Shown: in pieces, positions 25,575 to 34,953 of the stretch
How positions within the stretch are numbered: position 1 is the stretch's first letter
Layout of the letters: every line of letters begins with the position of its first letter
NCBI RefSeq assembly: GCF_015209595.1
Contig: NZ_JADEYS010000005.1
Span: forward strand, 1-64,000
Origin: Pontibacterium sinense
GTDB lineage: Bacteria; Pseudomonadota; Gammaproteobacteria; Pseudomonadales; Balneatricaceae
Direction: 5' to 3'
DNA: 64,000 bases
Notes under the pieces: model-generated
Told to the model about the DNA's origin: nothing
What the model saw: the letters and a program-made list of their open reading frames with translations, nothing else
Database searches by the model: none
Made by a program: the position numbers and the translations under genes

Positions 25575-26863
25575 GGTTGCTGCACCCTCAATGATGAACG
25601 TTGCATACAGGCGGTTCCGTTGGCATTCACTGCATGAGTGATTAACCAGTAGTCGCCGGGCTGATCGGGAGCGCTCACCCCCATATTTGGAGTTGTAGAG
25701 ACCAGATCGGGCGTAAGCAGCGTGCTGGCCGGTTGTGTACGCACATGAGCTGCGACGGGCCAGAAATGGCTGCCGTAACGTACCTGCTTTAACGTCTGTT
25801 CAGATATCTGCAATTGCAGTGGTGTCCCCGGTGTTACCTGAATGCGAGAAGAAGGGGTGGCCTTGCAGATAGGTGCGTCATCCCAATCGTCCCCTTGGTA
25901 ACGTTGTGCGATTGCAACGTATGCTGCGCGGGGATGATCGCCGTATGAGAGATTCCACCAATGGAGGTCGTCTGGTTTAGGATCACCCAAACGGAACACA
26001 AAGGCTCCCAGTGTCTGCTTCGACAGTGATTCCAGCTGGTCGAGGCGCCGTACGTAACGCTTGGTCTTAGCCTGATCCGTTGGGGTGAGCGGATACCCCA
26101 GCGCATCCAGACGCATGTCTTCAGGCCGCCGTGGTCCGAACTCCGTAAAGAGCAGGGGGCGCAATTCGCCTGATAGCTGTTTGCGGCGTTGTAGCTTACG
26201 TGGGTCGCTGTAGAGGTTGATACCAATGATATCGAGACTCTTTGCTGACTGGGCCAGCATCTGCAGATCGACCGATTCCGCTGCGGCGTAACTCACAAGG
26301 TGGTCGGGGTCGCGTGTTTTGATCTCTTTGATCAGGCTTTCGAGAAAGATCAGAAAACCTGTGCGTTCACTCGGACTGTCAGCGGAGTGCAGCACTTCGT
26401 TGCCCACCACCCATAACAGCACAGCAGGGTGTTTTCGTAACTGATCAACCTGTGTCAGGATGTGTGCACGTAAACGTACGAGTTCTTCCGAGTTGGGGTT
26501 TTGATAGAGCGACCTCGCTTTCGGGTGCGGTAGCCAGATCCCGACGGCTACTTGTAACCCTAATGCTGCGGCTCGATCCAGATAGCCTGTGTCCGTATGG
26601 GTTAGCCCCCAGGTTCTGACCGTATTGGCGCCCAGTTTTTTAGCTAAATGCAGGTAGTCCACACCACCCGTACCTTCAGCTTTGGCGCAACCCACTCCAC
26701 GAATCTGATAGGGTTGGTCATTGACCAGAAGCTGCCAGTGTTGACGAGAATCGGTATCTCCGTTGAGCGCTTCCAGACGGGACGGCAAACCGTAAGCGGA
26801 CTGTATTGCCAGGGTCAGCAGACCCAGTGACGACAATGTCAGCGTTTTCTTCAGATTGTTCAT
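25571..26863 (-). CDS. Secreted TIM-barrel glycoside hydrolase-like protein (GH2/GH5 clan A type)
   Basis: This protein of 430 residues has a signal peptide (LTLSSLGLLTLAIQSAYG) and a clan GH-A style barrel: IRGVGCAKAEGTGG, GANTVRTWG, LLWVVGNEVL with the presumed acid/base Glu156, SLDIIGINLY, and LLFTEFGPRRPE with the presumed nucleophile Glu241, then WWNLSYGD. A beta-rich C-terminal domain follows (from about residue 330). The two glutamates at strand ends 4 and 7 are as in retaining glycosidases and transglycosylases. The start is the ATG at 26863, after GGGAGG and overlapping the synthase stop (ATGA); a longer frame to 26989 is not supported. Context suggests it trims or remodels the polymer made by the preceding GT2 enzyme. 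The glycan is unknown. Confidence 0.75.
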   Translation of the reverse strand: MNNLKKTLTLSSLGLLTLAIQSAYGLPSRLEALNGDTDSRQHWQLLVNDQPYQIRGVGCAKAEGTGGVDYLHLAKKLGANTVRTWGLTHTDTGYLDRAAALGLQVAVGIWLPHPKARSLYQNPNSEELVRLRAHILTQVDQLRKHPAVLLWVVGNEVLHSADSPSERTGFLIFLESLIKEIKTRDPDHLVSYAAAESVDLQMLAQSAKSLDIIGINLYSDPRKLQRRKQLSGELRPLLFTEFGPRRPEDMRLDALGYPLTPTDQAKTKRYVRRLDQLESLSKQTLGAFVFRLGDPKPDDLHWWNLSYGDHPRAAYVAIAQRYQGDDWDDAPICKATPSSRIQVTPGTPLQLQISEQTLKQVRYGSHFWPVAAHVRTQPASTLLTPDLVSTTPNMGVSAPDQPGDYWLITHAVNANGTACMQRSSLRVQQP

Positions 26864-28123
26864 TTGCCCAATCCTCCCGGGCTCTGTGTGGTACGTGTGA
26901 TCCAGCCCTGCTTGTTCATCGTGACGATGGCCAGAAGGTGAACGAACCACAGCATCAGCAGATAAAAAGGCAGTACCAATAACAGCCACCAGTGCTTACC
27001 GGGGCGCGCGCGACGGATAGCTCCGAACGCGGGTAGTCCACGTATCATACGTGTGAGCAAGAACCCAAACATCAGAACCCCGACTCTCGCGGCTATCTCG
27101 GCATATTCGTTGCCGAACCAAAAAAAATGGCCGCTTGAAATACTGAGTCCCAGCAGGGTAAAAGCCAGCCCGACCATAAAGGTATTTACCCAGGAACTTA
27201 GCATGTGCCAGGTTGCCAGTGGGTAGCGTCTCCAGACCCAGAGGCGGTCCCAGAACAGTGCCCGAAGCGTGCGCCGTCCCGTGTTTCTATACCAGCGTGT
27301 TCGCTGCAGCAGCAACGCGCTCATACTGCTCGGCGAGATCGTCTCGACCACTGAGGTGGATTGATAGAACGTCAGCCATCCTGCTTCGAGCAGCAGGCTG
27401 GTCATACGTCCGTCATCGCCAGATACGCAACGTTTACCCAAAAATATTTCATGGGTCAGGTGTTCCAGAAGCGGGAAATACCGCTGCGCGACGGTAGGCC
27501 ACAGTGCGCCCTGACAGTACCGTCACCTGCGATGCTGCACTCAGTGCTGGATAGGTGAATCCGTACTTCACCTTCTCGCAGACAAAATCAAGAAAGGTCC
27601 AGAGGCTGCGCTTGGGGTCATGCACCTCCTGATCACCAATCACGCCGCCGATCCGTGGATCGGCAAAGGGTTTAATCAATTCATCTAGACTGTCTGGGCG
27701 TATGAGAACATCGGATTCAATAGAGACCACCACATTACACCGGCTTTTCTCGATACCGTGGCGCAGAGAAAAGCGTTTACCCGGCGTGTCTCCCACTGTG
27801 GTGATCATCCGCTCATCAGAAGCGAAATTCTGGTTCAGCCAGTCGGGTAGGTCCGGTTCACGCTGGTCACAAACCACAATAACCTCCGCGACGCGTGAGG
27901 TGGGTTGAGCAAGGACGCGGGAGACTGCTTGAAACAAGATAGATCGGTCTTCGTTATAAACTGGCATCACGACAGAGATAGCCTCATCGAAATGGGTTCG
28001 CTTGGGTCGATAGCGCCCACACAATATGAGCTTAAACGTCCACTGACACCAAAAGTAGGCGATGACGAGTAGGTAAAGGCTTATCGCCGGATCATTCATT
28101 AGTTCACGAATTGCGGAAATCAT
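26860..28123 (-). pseudogene. Processive membrane glycosyltransferase (GT2), interrupted by a +1 frameshift
   Basis: Two abutting frames together make a 420-residue GT2 polysaccharide synthase of the cellulose/hyaluronan synthase type. Part 1 (28123 down to the shift) has an N-terminal membrane helix, VVMPVYNED, the DxD-equivalent SIESDV and VIGDQEV. Part 2 has SGDDGRMT, the processive motif QRTRW, then several membrane helices. The frames meet at TTTCCC followed by G (27473-27478 on the plus strand): reading on gives a stop at 27449, while skipping one base gives FP-LLEHLTHEIFLGKR directly into part 2. One extra C would explain it. It may be a real inactivating mutation, a sequencing error or +1 recoding on CCC. 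Start ATG 28123 has GGAG six bases upstream. The downstream glycosidase-like gene overlaps its stop. Confidence 0.82.
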
Positions 28124-28162
28124 AGATAACTCCGTAGTTAGGTGGAGGGGTGGAATAGAAAA

Positions 28163-28198
28163 CCGGCAGACGAGAGCTGCCGGACTGCATGTGCAGTC
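28163..28198 (-). promoter_or_regulatory. two adjacent hairpins in the synthase leader, one terminator-like
   Basis: Reading the minus strand toward the synthase, GACTGCA-CA-TGCAGTC (28198-28183) is followed at once by CCGGCAG, a 7-nt loop, CTGCCGG (28183-28163) and then TTTTCT. The second hairpin with its T run looks like an intrinsic terminator 40 bases before the ATG, so transcription of the polysaccharide genes may be attenuated. Confidence 0.5.
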
Positions 28199-29093
<895 letters not shown>

Positions 29094-29149
29094 CTATTGA
29101 CCAGTAGAATGCCCGGTCTTTCGAAAAACCCCTAAACTAGAGGCTGAAC

Positions 29150-29362
29150 ATGGCTCGCGTAACCGTTGAAGATTGCCTGGATAACGTTGATAACCGCTTT
29201 GAACTGGTGATGGTCGCTTCTAAGCGTGCGCGTCAACTGGCTACCGGTGGTAAAGAAGCAAAAGTTGAGTGGGAAAACGACAAGCCAACCGTTGTTGCTC
29301 TGCGTGAAATTGCTGAAGGCCACGTAGATAAAACTGTTCTGGACGAAGTTGAAGAAGACTAA
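29150..29362 (+). CDS. rpoZ: RNA polymerase omega subunit
   Basis: This 70-residue protein has the typical omega sequence [30 protein letters not shown] and a C-terminal acidic tail. Omega binds beta-prime, helps assemble core polymerase and forms part of a ppGpp site. It lies 56 bases after gmk and before spoT, consistent with the ppGpp link. Confidence 0.97.
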   Translation: MARVTVEDCLDNVDNRFELVMVASKRARQLATGGKEAKVEWENDKPTVVALREIAEGHVDKTVLDEVEED

Positions 29363-29449
29363 CTCTTCCCCAACTCTGTTTTATACGGCATCATTCCAAC
29401 TATCGGACAAATAAGTGCTTTTTTGCACTGACGGTATTGTGGAGGGGTG

Positions 29450-31558
29450 ATGCCGACCATCGACGCACTTTCTGAACGCTTAACTGAATATCTGGATCCG
29501 CAACAGATCCGGCAGGTGCGTCGTGCTTATTTTTATGCCGAACAGGCTCACGAAGGTCAGCGCCGCAAAAGTGGTGAAGCCTACGTAACTCATCCGCTGG
29601 CTGCAGCCAGTATTCTCTCGACCATGCATATGGATCATCAAAGCCTGATGGCTGCGATGTTGCATGATGTGATCGAAGACACCGAAGTCTCCTATGATGG
29701 CGTATGCTCCCAGTTTGGTGAGTCAGTCGCTGATATTGTAGACGGTGTATCCAAACTGACCCATCTGGAATTTGAGACCAAAGCGGAAGCGCAGGCGAGC
29801 AACTTCCAGAAGATGGTGTTGGCCATGGCCGAAGATATTCGCGTCATTCTGGTTAAGCTGGCTGACCGTTTGCATAACATGCGGACGTTGGGCGCGATGC
29901 GCCCGGATAAGCAGCGCCGTATCGCCAAGGAAACGCTGGATATCTATGCACCGATTGCCGGTCGATTGGGTATGCGGGATGTGCAGATCGAGCTGGAAGA
30001 TCTGGCCTTTCAGGCACATTACCCAATGCGCGCGAAATATATTCGCCGTGCCGTCGTACAGGCACGTGGTCAGCGCAAAGATGTGATCAGCTCCATTCAG
30101 GACACCATCAATCAGCGTCTGCGTCAGGAAGGCCTCAATGGCACAGTGACGGGGCGTGAAAAGCATCTCTATAGCATCTACAACAAGATGAAATCCCAGA
30201 ATAAATCGTTTGCGGAGATCATGGATGTATTTGCCTTTCGGGTTGTGACCGACAATGTGGATGATTGTTACCGTGTTCTGGGGGCCGTCCATAATCTTTA
30301 TAAGCCCGTTCTGAACCGTTTCAAAGATTACATCGCTATCCCAAAATCCAACGGCTACCAGTCACTGCATACCGACCTGTTCGGGGCGCGTGATATCACC
30401 ATTGAGGTGCAGATTCGCACCAAAGAGATGGATGCCGTGGCGAGTCAGGGGGTCGCGGAGCACAGTCACTACAAAACGTACGGCGATTCCGACAGTGCCG
30501 TGGGCTCGTATAAACGTGCCCGTAAATGGGTACAGGGCCTGCTGGAGATGCAGCAGCGTGCCGGTAACTCGATGGAGTTTATCGAAAGCGTTAAGGAAGA
30601 CCTGTTTCCGGATGAAGTCTATGTCTTCACCCCTCAGGGACGGATTCTGGAGCTGCCAGCCGGATCGACGCCGGTTGATTTCGCCTATGCCGTGCATACC
30701 GATATTGGTAACTCCTGCGTATCCTGCCGCGTGGATCGCCGTTTAGCGCCGCTGTCTCAGGCGCTGGAAAATGGCCAGACGGTTGAAATCATCACAACGC
30801 CAAGTGCACAGCCGAATATGGCTTGGCTCAACTTTGTGATGACCGGCAAGGCACGTACGGCGATACGTCACTTCCTTAAAAATCAGCAGCGTCACGAGTC
30901 GATTGATCTGGGACGTCGTCTGTTGAATCAGTTCCTGAGCAAGTACGGTGCAAACGTGAAAGACGTGGATAACCGTAAACTGCAGGAGCTGTTGGACGAA
31001 GCTGAATTTAAGTCCCTCGATGATCTGCTGGAAGATATCGGTATGGGCAATCGTCAGGCGTATGTGGTGGCCCGTCGTGTGCGTCCCGAAGCGGAAGACG
31101 GTGCGGAAGAGCAGCGTGAAAGCCCGCTGGCGATTAAAGGTACCGAAGGAATGGTGTTGCAGTACGCGAAGTGCTGCCGTCCGATTCCGGGTGATGAGAT
31201 CATTGGTCACATCAGTGCGGGTAAAGGGTTGGTCATCCACCGTACCGCCTGCCGTAATATCGGTTATCTGCGTGACGATCCGGATAAATGTATTTATCTG
31301 GAATGGTATGACGAACTGAAAGATGAGTTTGTTGCGGATCTGTCCTGTGAAGTTGAATCACACCGCGGCATCATCGCCGAACTGGCCACCATGGCGACCT
31401 CAATGGGTGCTGATCTGTTACAGATCGACATTGATGATCATGAAGGCAAGTTGGCGAAAGTGAATATGGAGCTGCAGGTCAGTGACCGTATCCATCTGGC
31501 GCGGGTGATGAAAAAGATCCGTGCGCTGAAAACCGTCAATCGGATCGTGCGCAAGTAA
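29450..31558 (+). CDS. spoT: Bifunctional (p)ppGpp synthase/hydrolase SpoT
   Basis: This 702-residue long RSH enzyme makes and degrades (p)ppGpp. Domains in order: HD hydrolase (THPLAAASIL, MLHDVIEDT, about 20-200) with intact His-Asp, RelA/SpoT synthetase (about 230-340, with KHLYSIYNKM and YQSLHT), TGS (FVFTPQGRI-like segment, about 385-445), a helical region with conserved cysteine motif AKCCRPIPGDEI, and a C-terminal ACT domain. I chose the ATG at 29450, four bases after GGAGG; a GTG three bases earlier lies too close to the ribosome binding site. The intact HD site supports hydrolase activity, as expected of SpoT and not RelA. Confidence 0.96.
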   Translation: MPTIDALSERLTEYLDPQQIRQVRRAYFYAEQAHEGQRRKSGEAYVTHPLAAASILSTMHMDHQSLMAAMLHDVIEDTEVSYDGVCSQFGESVADIVDGVSKLTHLEFETKAEAQASNFQKMVLAMAEDIRVILVKLADRLHNMRTLGAMRPDKQRRIAKETLDIYAPIAGRLGMRDVQIELEDLAFQAHYPMRAKYIRRAVVQARGQRKDVISSIQDTINQRLRQEGLNGTVTGREKHLYSIYNKMKSQNKSFAEIMDVFAFRVVTDNVDDCYRVLGAVHNLYKPVLNRFKDYIAIPKSNGYQSLHTDLFGARDITIEVQIRTKEMDAVASQGVAEHSHYKTYGDSDSAVGSYKRARKWVQGLLEMQQRAGNSMEFIESVKEDLFPDEVYVFTPQGRILELPAGSTPVDFAYAVHTDIGNSCVSCRVDRRLAPLSQALENGQTVEIITTPSAQPNMAWLNFVMTGKARTAIRHFLKNQQRHESIDLGRRLLNQFLSKYGANVKDVDNRKLQELLDEAEFKSLDDLLEDIGMGNRQAYVVARRVRPEAEDGAEEQRESPLAIKGTEGMVLQYAKCCRPIPGDEIIGHISAGKGLVIHRTACRNIGYLRDDPDKCIYLEWYDELKDEFVADLSCEVESHRGIIAELATMATSMGADLLQIDIDDHEGKLAKVNMELQVSDRIHLARVMKKIRALKTVNRIVRK

Positions 31559-31617
31559 CGGGCATTACTCGCACACTACGATCTTTGTCAGGTTTTATGT
31601 TCCTCAGGGCTGGATGA

Positions 31618-33354
31618 CTATTCGCCCTGAGCACTCCCCTCACGGCGGTTATCAACCGCACTGTGCCAGATCCCATCTTCGTCTTTGTGCATACCGTGTA
31701 AGCCGCTATTCAGATCGCGCACTTTAACGGTATGTCCACGTGCCTCGAGTGCCTCCGCTAACTTCGTCGCGTCGGTGTTTTCCTCCAGTTCGGTCAGGCT
31801 GTTGCGGTTGCTGACGTGGGGCAGGTTAACGACCTGTTGCAGGGGAAGTTTGTGATTCAGGCTGACTAATAAGCTTTGTGCCACATAGTTGATGATACGG
31901 CTGCCACCGGGAGAACCAATCGCGGCGATCAACTGGTCATTCTGGTCAAACACCATAAACGGTGACATTGAGCTACGCGGACGTTTACCCGCTTCTACCC
32001 GGTTGGCGATCAGTTCGCCGTCCTTTTCAGCGACAAACGAGAAGTCAGTAAGCTGGTTGTTCAGCAGGAACCCTCCGGCCATTAACGTTGAGCCAAATGC
32101 CATCTCAATACTGCTGGTGACGGAGATCGCGTTCCCCCACTGATCGATCGCGACAAAATGACTGGTCGACGGCAGTTCGGGGGATTGGTCATCACGGCGG
32201 TTGAGGGCTGGCTCAGGTGTTCCTGCCTGGGCGGTGCCTGCGTCCTTGTCCAGACTCAGCAACTGACGGCGTTGCGCCAGATAGCTTTCATCCAGCAAAC
32301 CATCAACTGGGACTTCGACAAAGTCGGTGTCGGCCAGATAGCGGGCGCGGTCGGCGTATGCCAGACGGGAGGCCTGAGTGAACAGGTGGTTGAACTCGAC
32401 GCCCTTCGGGTCAAGTTCTGCCAGCGGTTGTTGCTCCAGCAGTTTCAAAATCTGTAACACGGTGACGCCACCGGATGTTGGGGGTGGGAATCCACAGACT
32501 TTATACGTCAGGTACGGGCGACAAAGCGGATCGCGTTCTTGTGCACGATAGTCTTCAAGATCATCCAGACTCAGGTGACCGGGATTATCCGTTGCCTGTT
32601 GTACTGAGGCGATGATCTTGCGTGCCAGCGGACCACCGTAGAAGTAACCGGCTCCACTGCGGGCGATACCTGCCAGTGAGTTGGCTAAGGTTGGATTTTT
32701 CAGCACAGTCCCTACAGGAAGTGGTTCACCTGCATCGGTATAGAAATAGGCCCGCGTGGCAGGGTAGCGATTCAGTCCCGGGTTAATGTCCGACTTGATC
32801 AGTTCATGCAGTCGGGGGCCCACCTTAAAGCCTTTACGGGCTTGTTTGACCGCGTCGACATACAGAATATGCCACGGGGTTTTGCCGTGTGCCACGTGTG
32901 CCGTTTCCAGCATCTTGAGGACGCCGGGTGTGCCAACCGACCGGCCGCCCACTAAGGCGTGATACCAGTTCATCGGTTTACCATCCGGTTTGATAAACAG
33001 GTTTTCATCGGCGGTGGCCGGAGCTGTTTCACGTCCGTCGTAGGCATGCAGCTGTTTGTTTTCGTTATCCCAATACAGCATAAAAGCGCCGCCACCAATG
33101 CCCGATGACTGGGGTTCCACCAGTGTCAGCATGGCTTGAATCGCTACGGCAGCATCTACGGCCGAACCGCCGTTTTTGAGCGCTTTGTAACCCGCCTCTG
33201 TGGCCAGTGGGTGGGCAGATACCGCAAGAAACTTCTCGGCCTTAACGGTCTGGCTCTCTTGTTGGCCGGTTGCTGTTTCTGGGACCTGATCTTCATTGAC
33301 GGCCCATAGGGGTGAGGAAAAGAGCAGAAGAGCCAAAATAAGGTGGCGGAACAT
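31618..33354 (-). CDS. ggt: Gamma-glutamyltransferase, periplasmic
   Basis: Ggt cleaves or transfers the gamma-glutamyl group of glutathione in the periplasm. The 578-residue precursor has a signal peptide (MFRHLILALLLFSSPLWA), the N-terminal SGIGGGAFMLYW and DGRETAP motifs, and the self-processing site PSTSHFVAIDQWGNA, where Thr at about residue 396 becomes the new N-terminus and nucleophile of the small subunit. The small subunit continues with SVTSSIEMAFGS and GGSRIINYV. Length and processing site are normal. A glutathione synthesis gene, gshA, lies 7 kb away. Confidence 0.95.
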   Translation of the reverse strand: MFRHLILALLLFSSPLWAVNEDQVPETATGQQESQTVKAEKFLAVSAHPLATEAGYKALKNGGSAVDAAVAIQAMLTLVEPQSSGIGGGAFMLYWDNENKQLHAYDGRETAPATADENLFIKPDGKPMNWYHALVGGRSVGTPGVLKMLETAHVAHGKTPWHILYVDAVKQARKGFKVGPRLHELIKSDINPGLNRYPATRAYFYTDAGEPLPVGTVLKNPTLANSLAGIARSGAGYFYGGPLARKIIASVQQATDNPGHLSLDDLEDYRAQERDPLCRPYLTYKVCGFPPPTSGGVTVLQILKLLEQQPLAELDPKGVEFNHLFTQASRLAYADRARYLADTDFVEVPVDGLLDESYLAQRRQLLSLDKDAGTAQAGTPEPALNRRDDQSPELPSTSHFVAIDQWGNAISVTSSIEMAFGSTLMAGGFLLNNQLTDFSFVAEKDGELIANRVEAGKRPRSSMSPFMVFDQNDQLIAAIGSPGGSRIINYVAQSLLVSLNHKLPLQQVVNLPHVSNRNSLTELEENTDATKLAEALEARGHTVKVRDLNSGLHGMHKDEDGIWHSAVDNRREGSAQGE

Positions 33355-33548
33355 GGATAACTCCCGGAAATAGGTAAAAAAACGCCGGATACATTGCTGA
33401 ACGCTATATATTTACGGTAGGTTAGGCGTTAACGAACACTTTGTCATATATAGTTCGGGATAGCCTTGCTACCCGAGGTTCGAAGCCCTGCCCGCAGAGG
33501 ATCCCGCGGTCAGATTATAAGACGTAAATCCTAGCTGGAGAGAGTACA

Positions 33549-34871
33549 TTGTCTGTAGGCGTTCAAGCTGCACCTATGGGGCATGATGGTAGTTTGGCCC
33601 GTCTGGTGTTGATGCATGATAAGGATGGTAAGGTTCTGGCATTGCTACCGGCCACAACCCTACTGAATCTGGCAAATGTCTGGAAACTGACGGGACGCCA
33701 ACTGCAACCGGTTAAAGGTGCAGATGCTGAGCGTTTCTTCGGTCAGGATGCGGTGCAGTCTCAAAGCGGTTTTCGTAAATTGGCAACCTTACCTCTCCTG
33801 CCTTTGCTGGTGGACGAGCGTTGCCTGCAGTATCCAACACTGCAGGTTAATGAGCCGTACTCAAAGACCACTTGGGAGGTTGCTGCCAGCCTGCTCAGTG
33901 ATGCGTCGCATGGCAAGCTGGCGACCGATGCAGATGAAATAGCGCTGCAAGCACCACAAGGTGACGACGAGACGGTGATTACCAGTGCCGTGAAGAAATT
34001 CACGAAGCTGCGTATTCAACAGCGTCTGGAAGACACGCTGGGTTTGCCGTCTATGTCGCCAACCACTCAAAAAATTCTGATGCTGCGCTCTGATCCAGAG
34101 GCGGATGTACATGCGTTGGTCGAGGTTGTGCGGGTTGACCCAAGCCTCTCCGCACAGGTGATGAGTTGGGCAGCTTCGCCGTATTATGCGGCGCCAGGTG
34201 ATGTCAATTCGATCGATGATGCGGTGATCCGTGTGCTCGGTTTCGAGTTAGTGGTGAATATGGCGTTAGGGACGGCGATGGGTCAGATGCTGACCGTGCC
34301 GACCAACGGTCCGCGTGGTGGTACACCGTATTGGTTACAGTCGGTTTATTGTGCTGCCTTGTCTGAGCAGTTATGCAAAAAAATTCCTCAGGAACAGCGC
34401 CCTAAGCCGGGTCTCGCGTATTTGAGTGGTTTGCTGCATAACTTCGGTTACTTGCTGTTGGCTCACCTGTTCCCACCGCAGTTTGCATTGCTGGCCCGTT
34501 ATATCGAAGCCAATCCTCACTTTAGTCTGGAAGCGATTGAACAGCAGGTGATTAATGTCACCCGTGAACAGATTGGCGGTTGGTTGCTGTCTAGCTGGAC
34601 GTTGCCGGAAGAGGTGTGTGACTCAATTCGTTATCAGAATCACCTTGAATACGATGGTGAGCATGGGCCTTACGTGAAGCTGCTGTATGTAGCGAACCGA
34701 CTGTTACGCCAGCAAGGGCTGAGTGACGGTCCGGTTGAGCAGATTTCGGATGAAGTCCTGGCTGATCTGGGGCTAAGCGCTGAGGTGGCTGCTGAAACGG
34801 TACAGGAACTGCTTAACGATGATGCAGCGATCCGTGAACTGACGGCGCTGCTTGAAGGTGGTCAGAGCTGA
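33549..34871 (+). CDS. HDOD-domain signalling protein with YbaK-like N-terminal domain
   Basis: The protein has 440 residues. The N-terminal ~130 resemble a YbaK/ProX-type aminoacyl-tRNA deacylase fold (VLALLPATTLLNLANVWKLTGRQLQ, then LPLLPLLVDERCL), and the rest is an HDOD domain (PSMSPTTQKILMLRSDPEADVHALVEVVRVDPSLSAQVMSWA, VLGFELVVNMALG, YLSGLLHNFGYLLL). This fusion is found in pseudomonads and relatives. HDOD proteins lack a complete HD active site and act as signalling scaffolds; whether the first domain deacylates anything is unknown. The start codon is TTG at 33549 with GGAG eight bases upstream; the next in-frame ATG is at 33576. Confidence 0.78.
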   Translation: MSVGVQAAPMGHDGSLARLVLMHDKDGKVLALLPATTLLNLANVWKLTGRQLQPVKGADAERFFGQDAVQSQSGFRKLATLPLLPLLVDERCLQYPTLQVNEPYSKTTWEVAASLLSDASHGKLATDADEIALQAPQGDDETVITSAVKKFTKLRIQQRLEDTLGLPSMSPTTQKILMLRSDPEADVHALVEVVRVDPSLSAQVMSWAASPYYAAPGDVNSIDDAVIRVLGFELVVNMALGTAMGQMLTVPTNGPRGGTPYWLQSVYCAALSEQLCKKIPQEQRPKPGLAYLSGLLHNFGYLLLAHLFPPQFALLARYIEANPHFSLEAIEQQVINVTREQIGGWLLSSWTLPEEVCDSIRYQNHLEYDGEHGPYVKLLYVANRLLRQQGLSDGPVEQISDEVLADLGLSAEVAAETVQELLNDDAAIRELTALLEGGQS

Positions 34872-34953
34872 TTGCTCTGGCCACCGCCTCTCTTTTGTAT
34901 TTAAAATTTTCTCGTATTAAGCGGCAATCGGAGTGCTGCTTAACTTACGGTCT

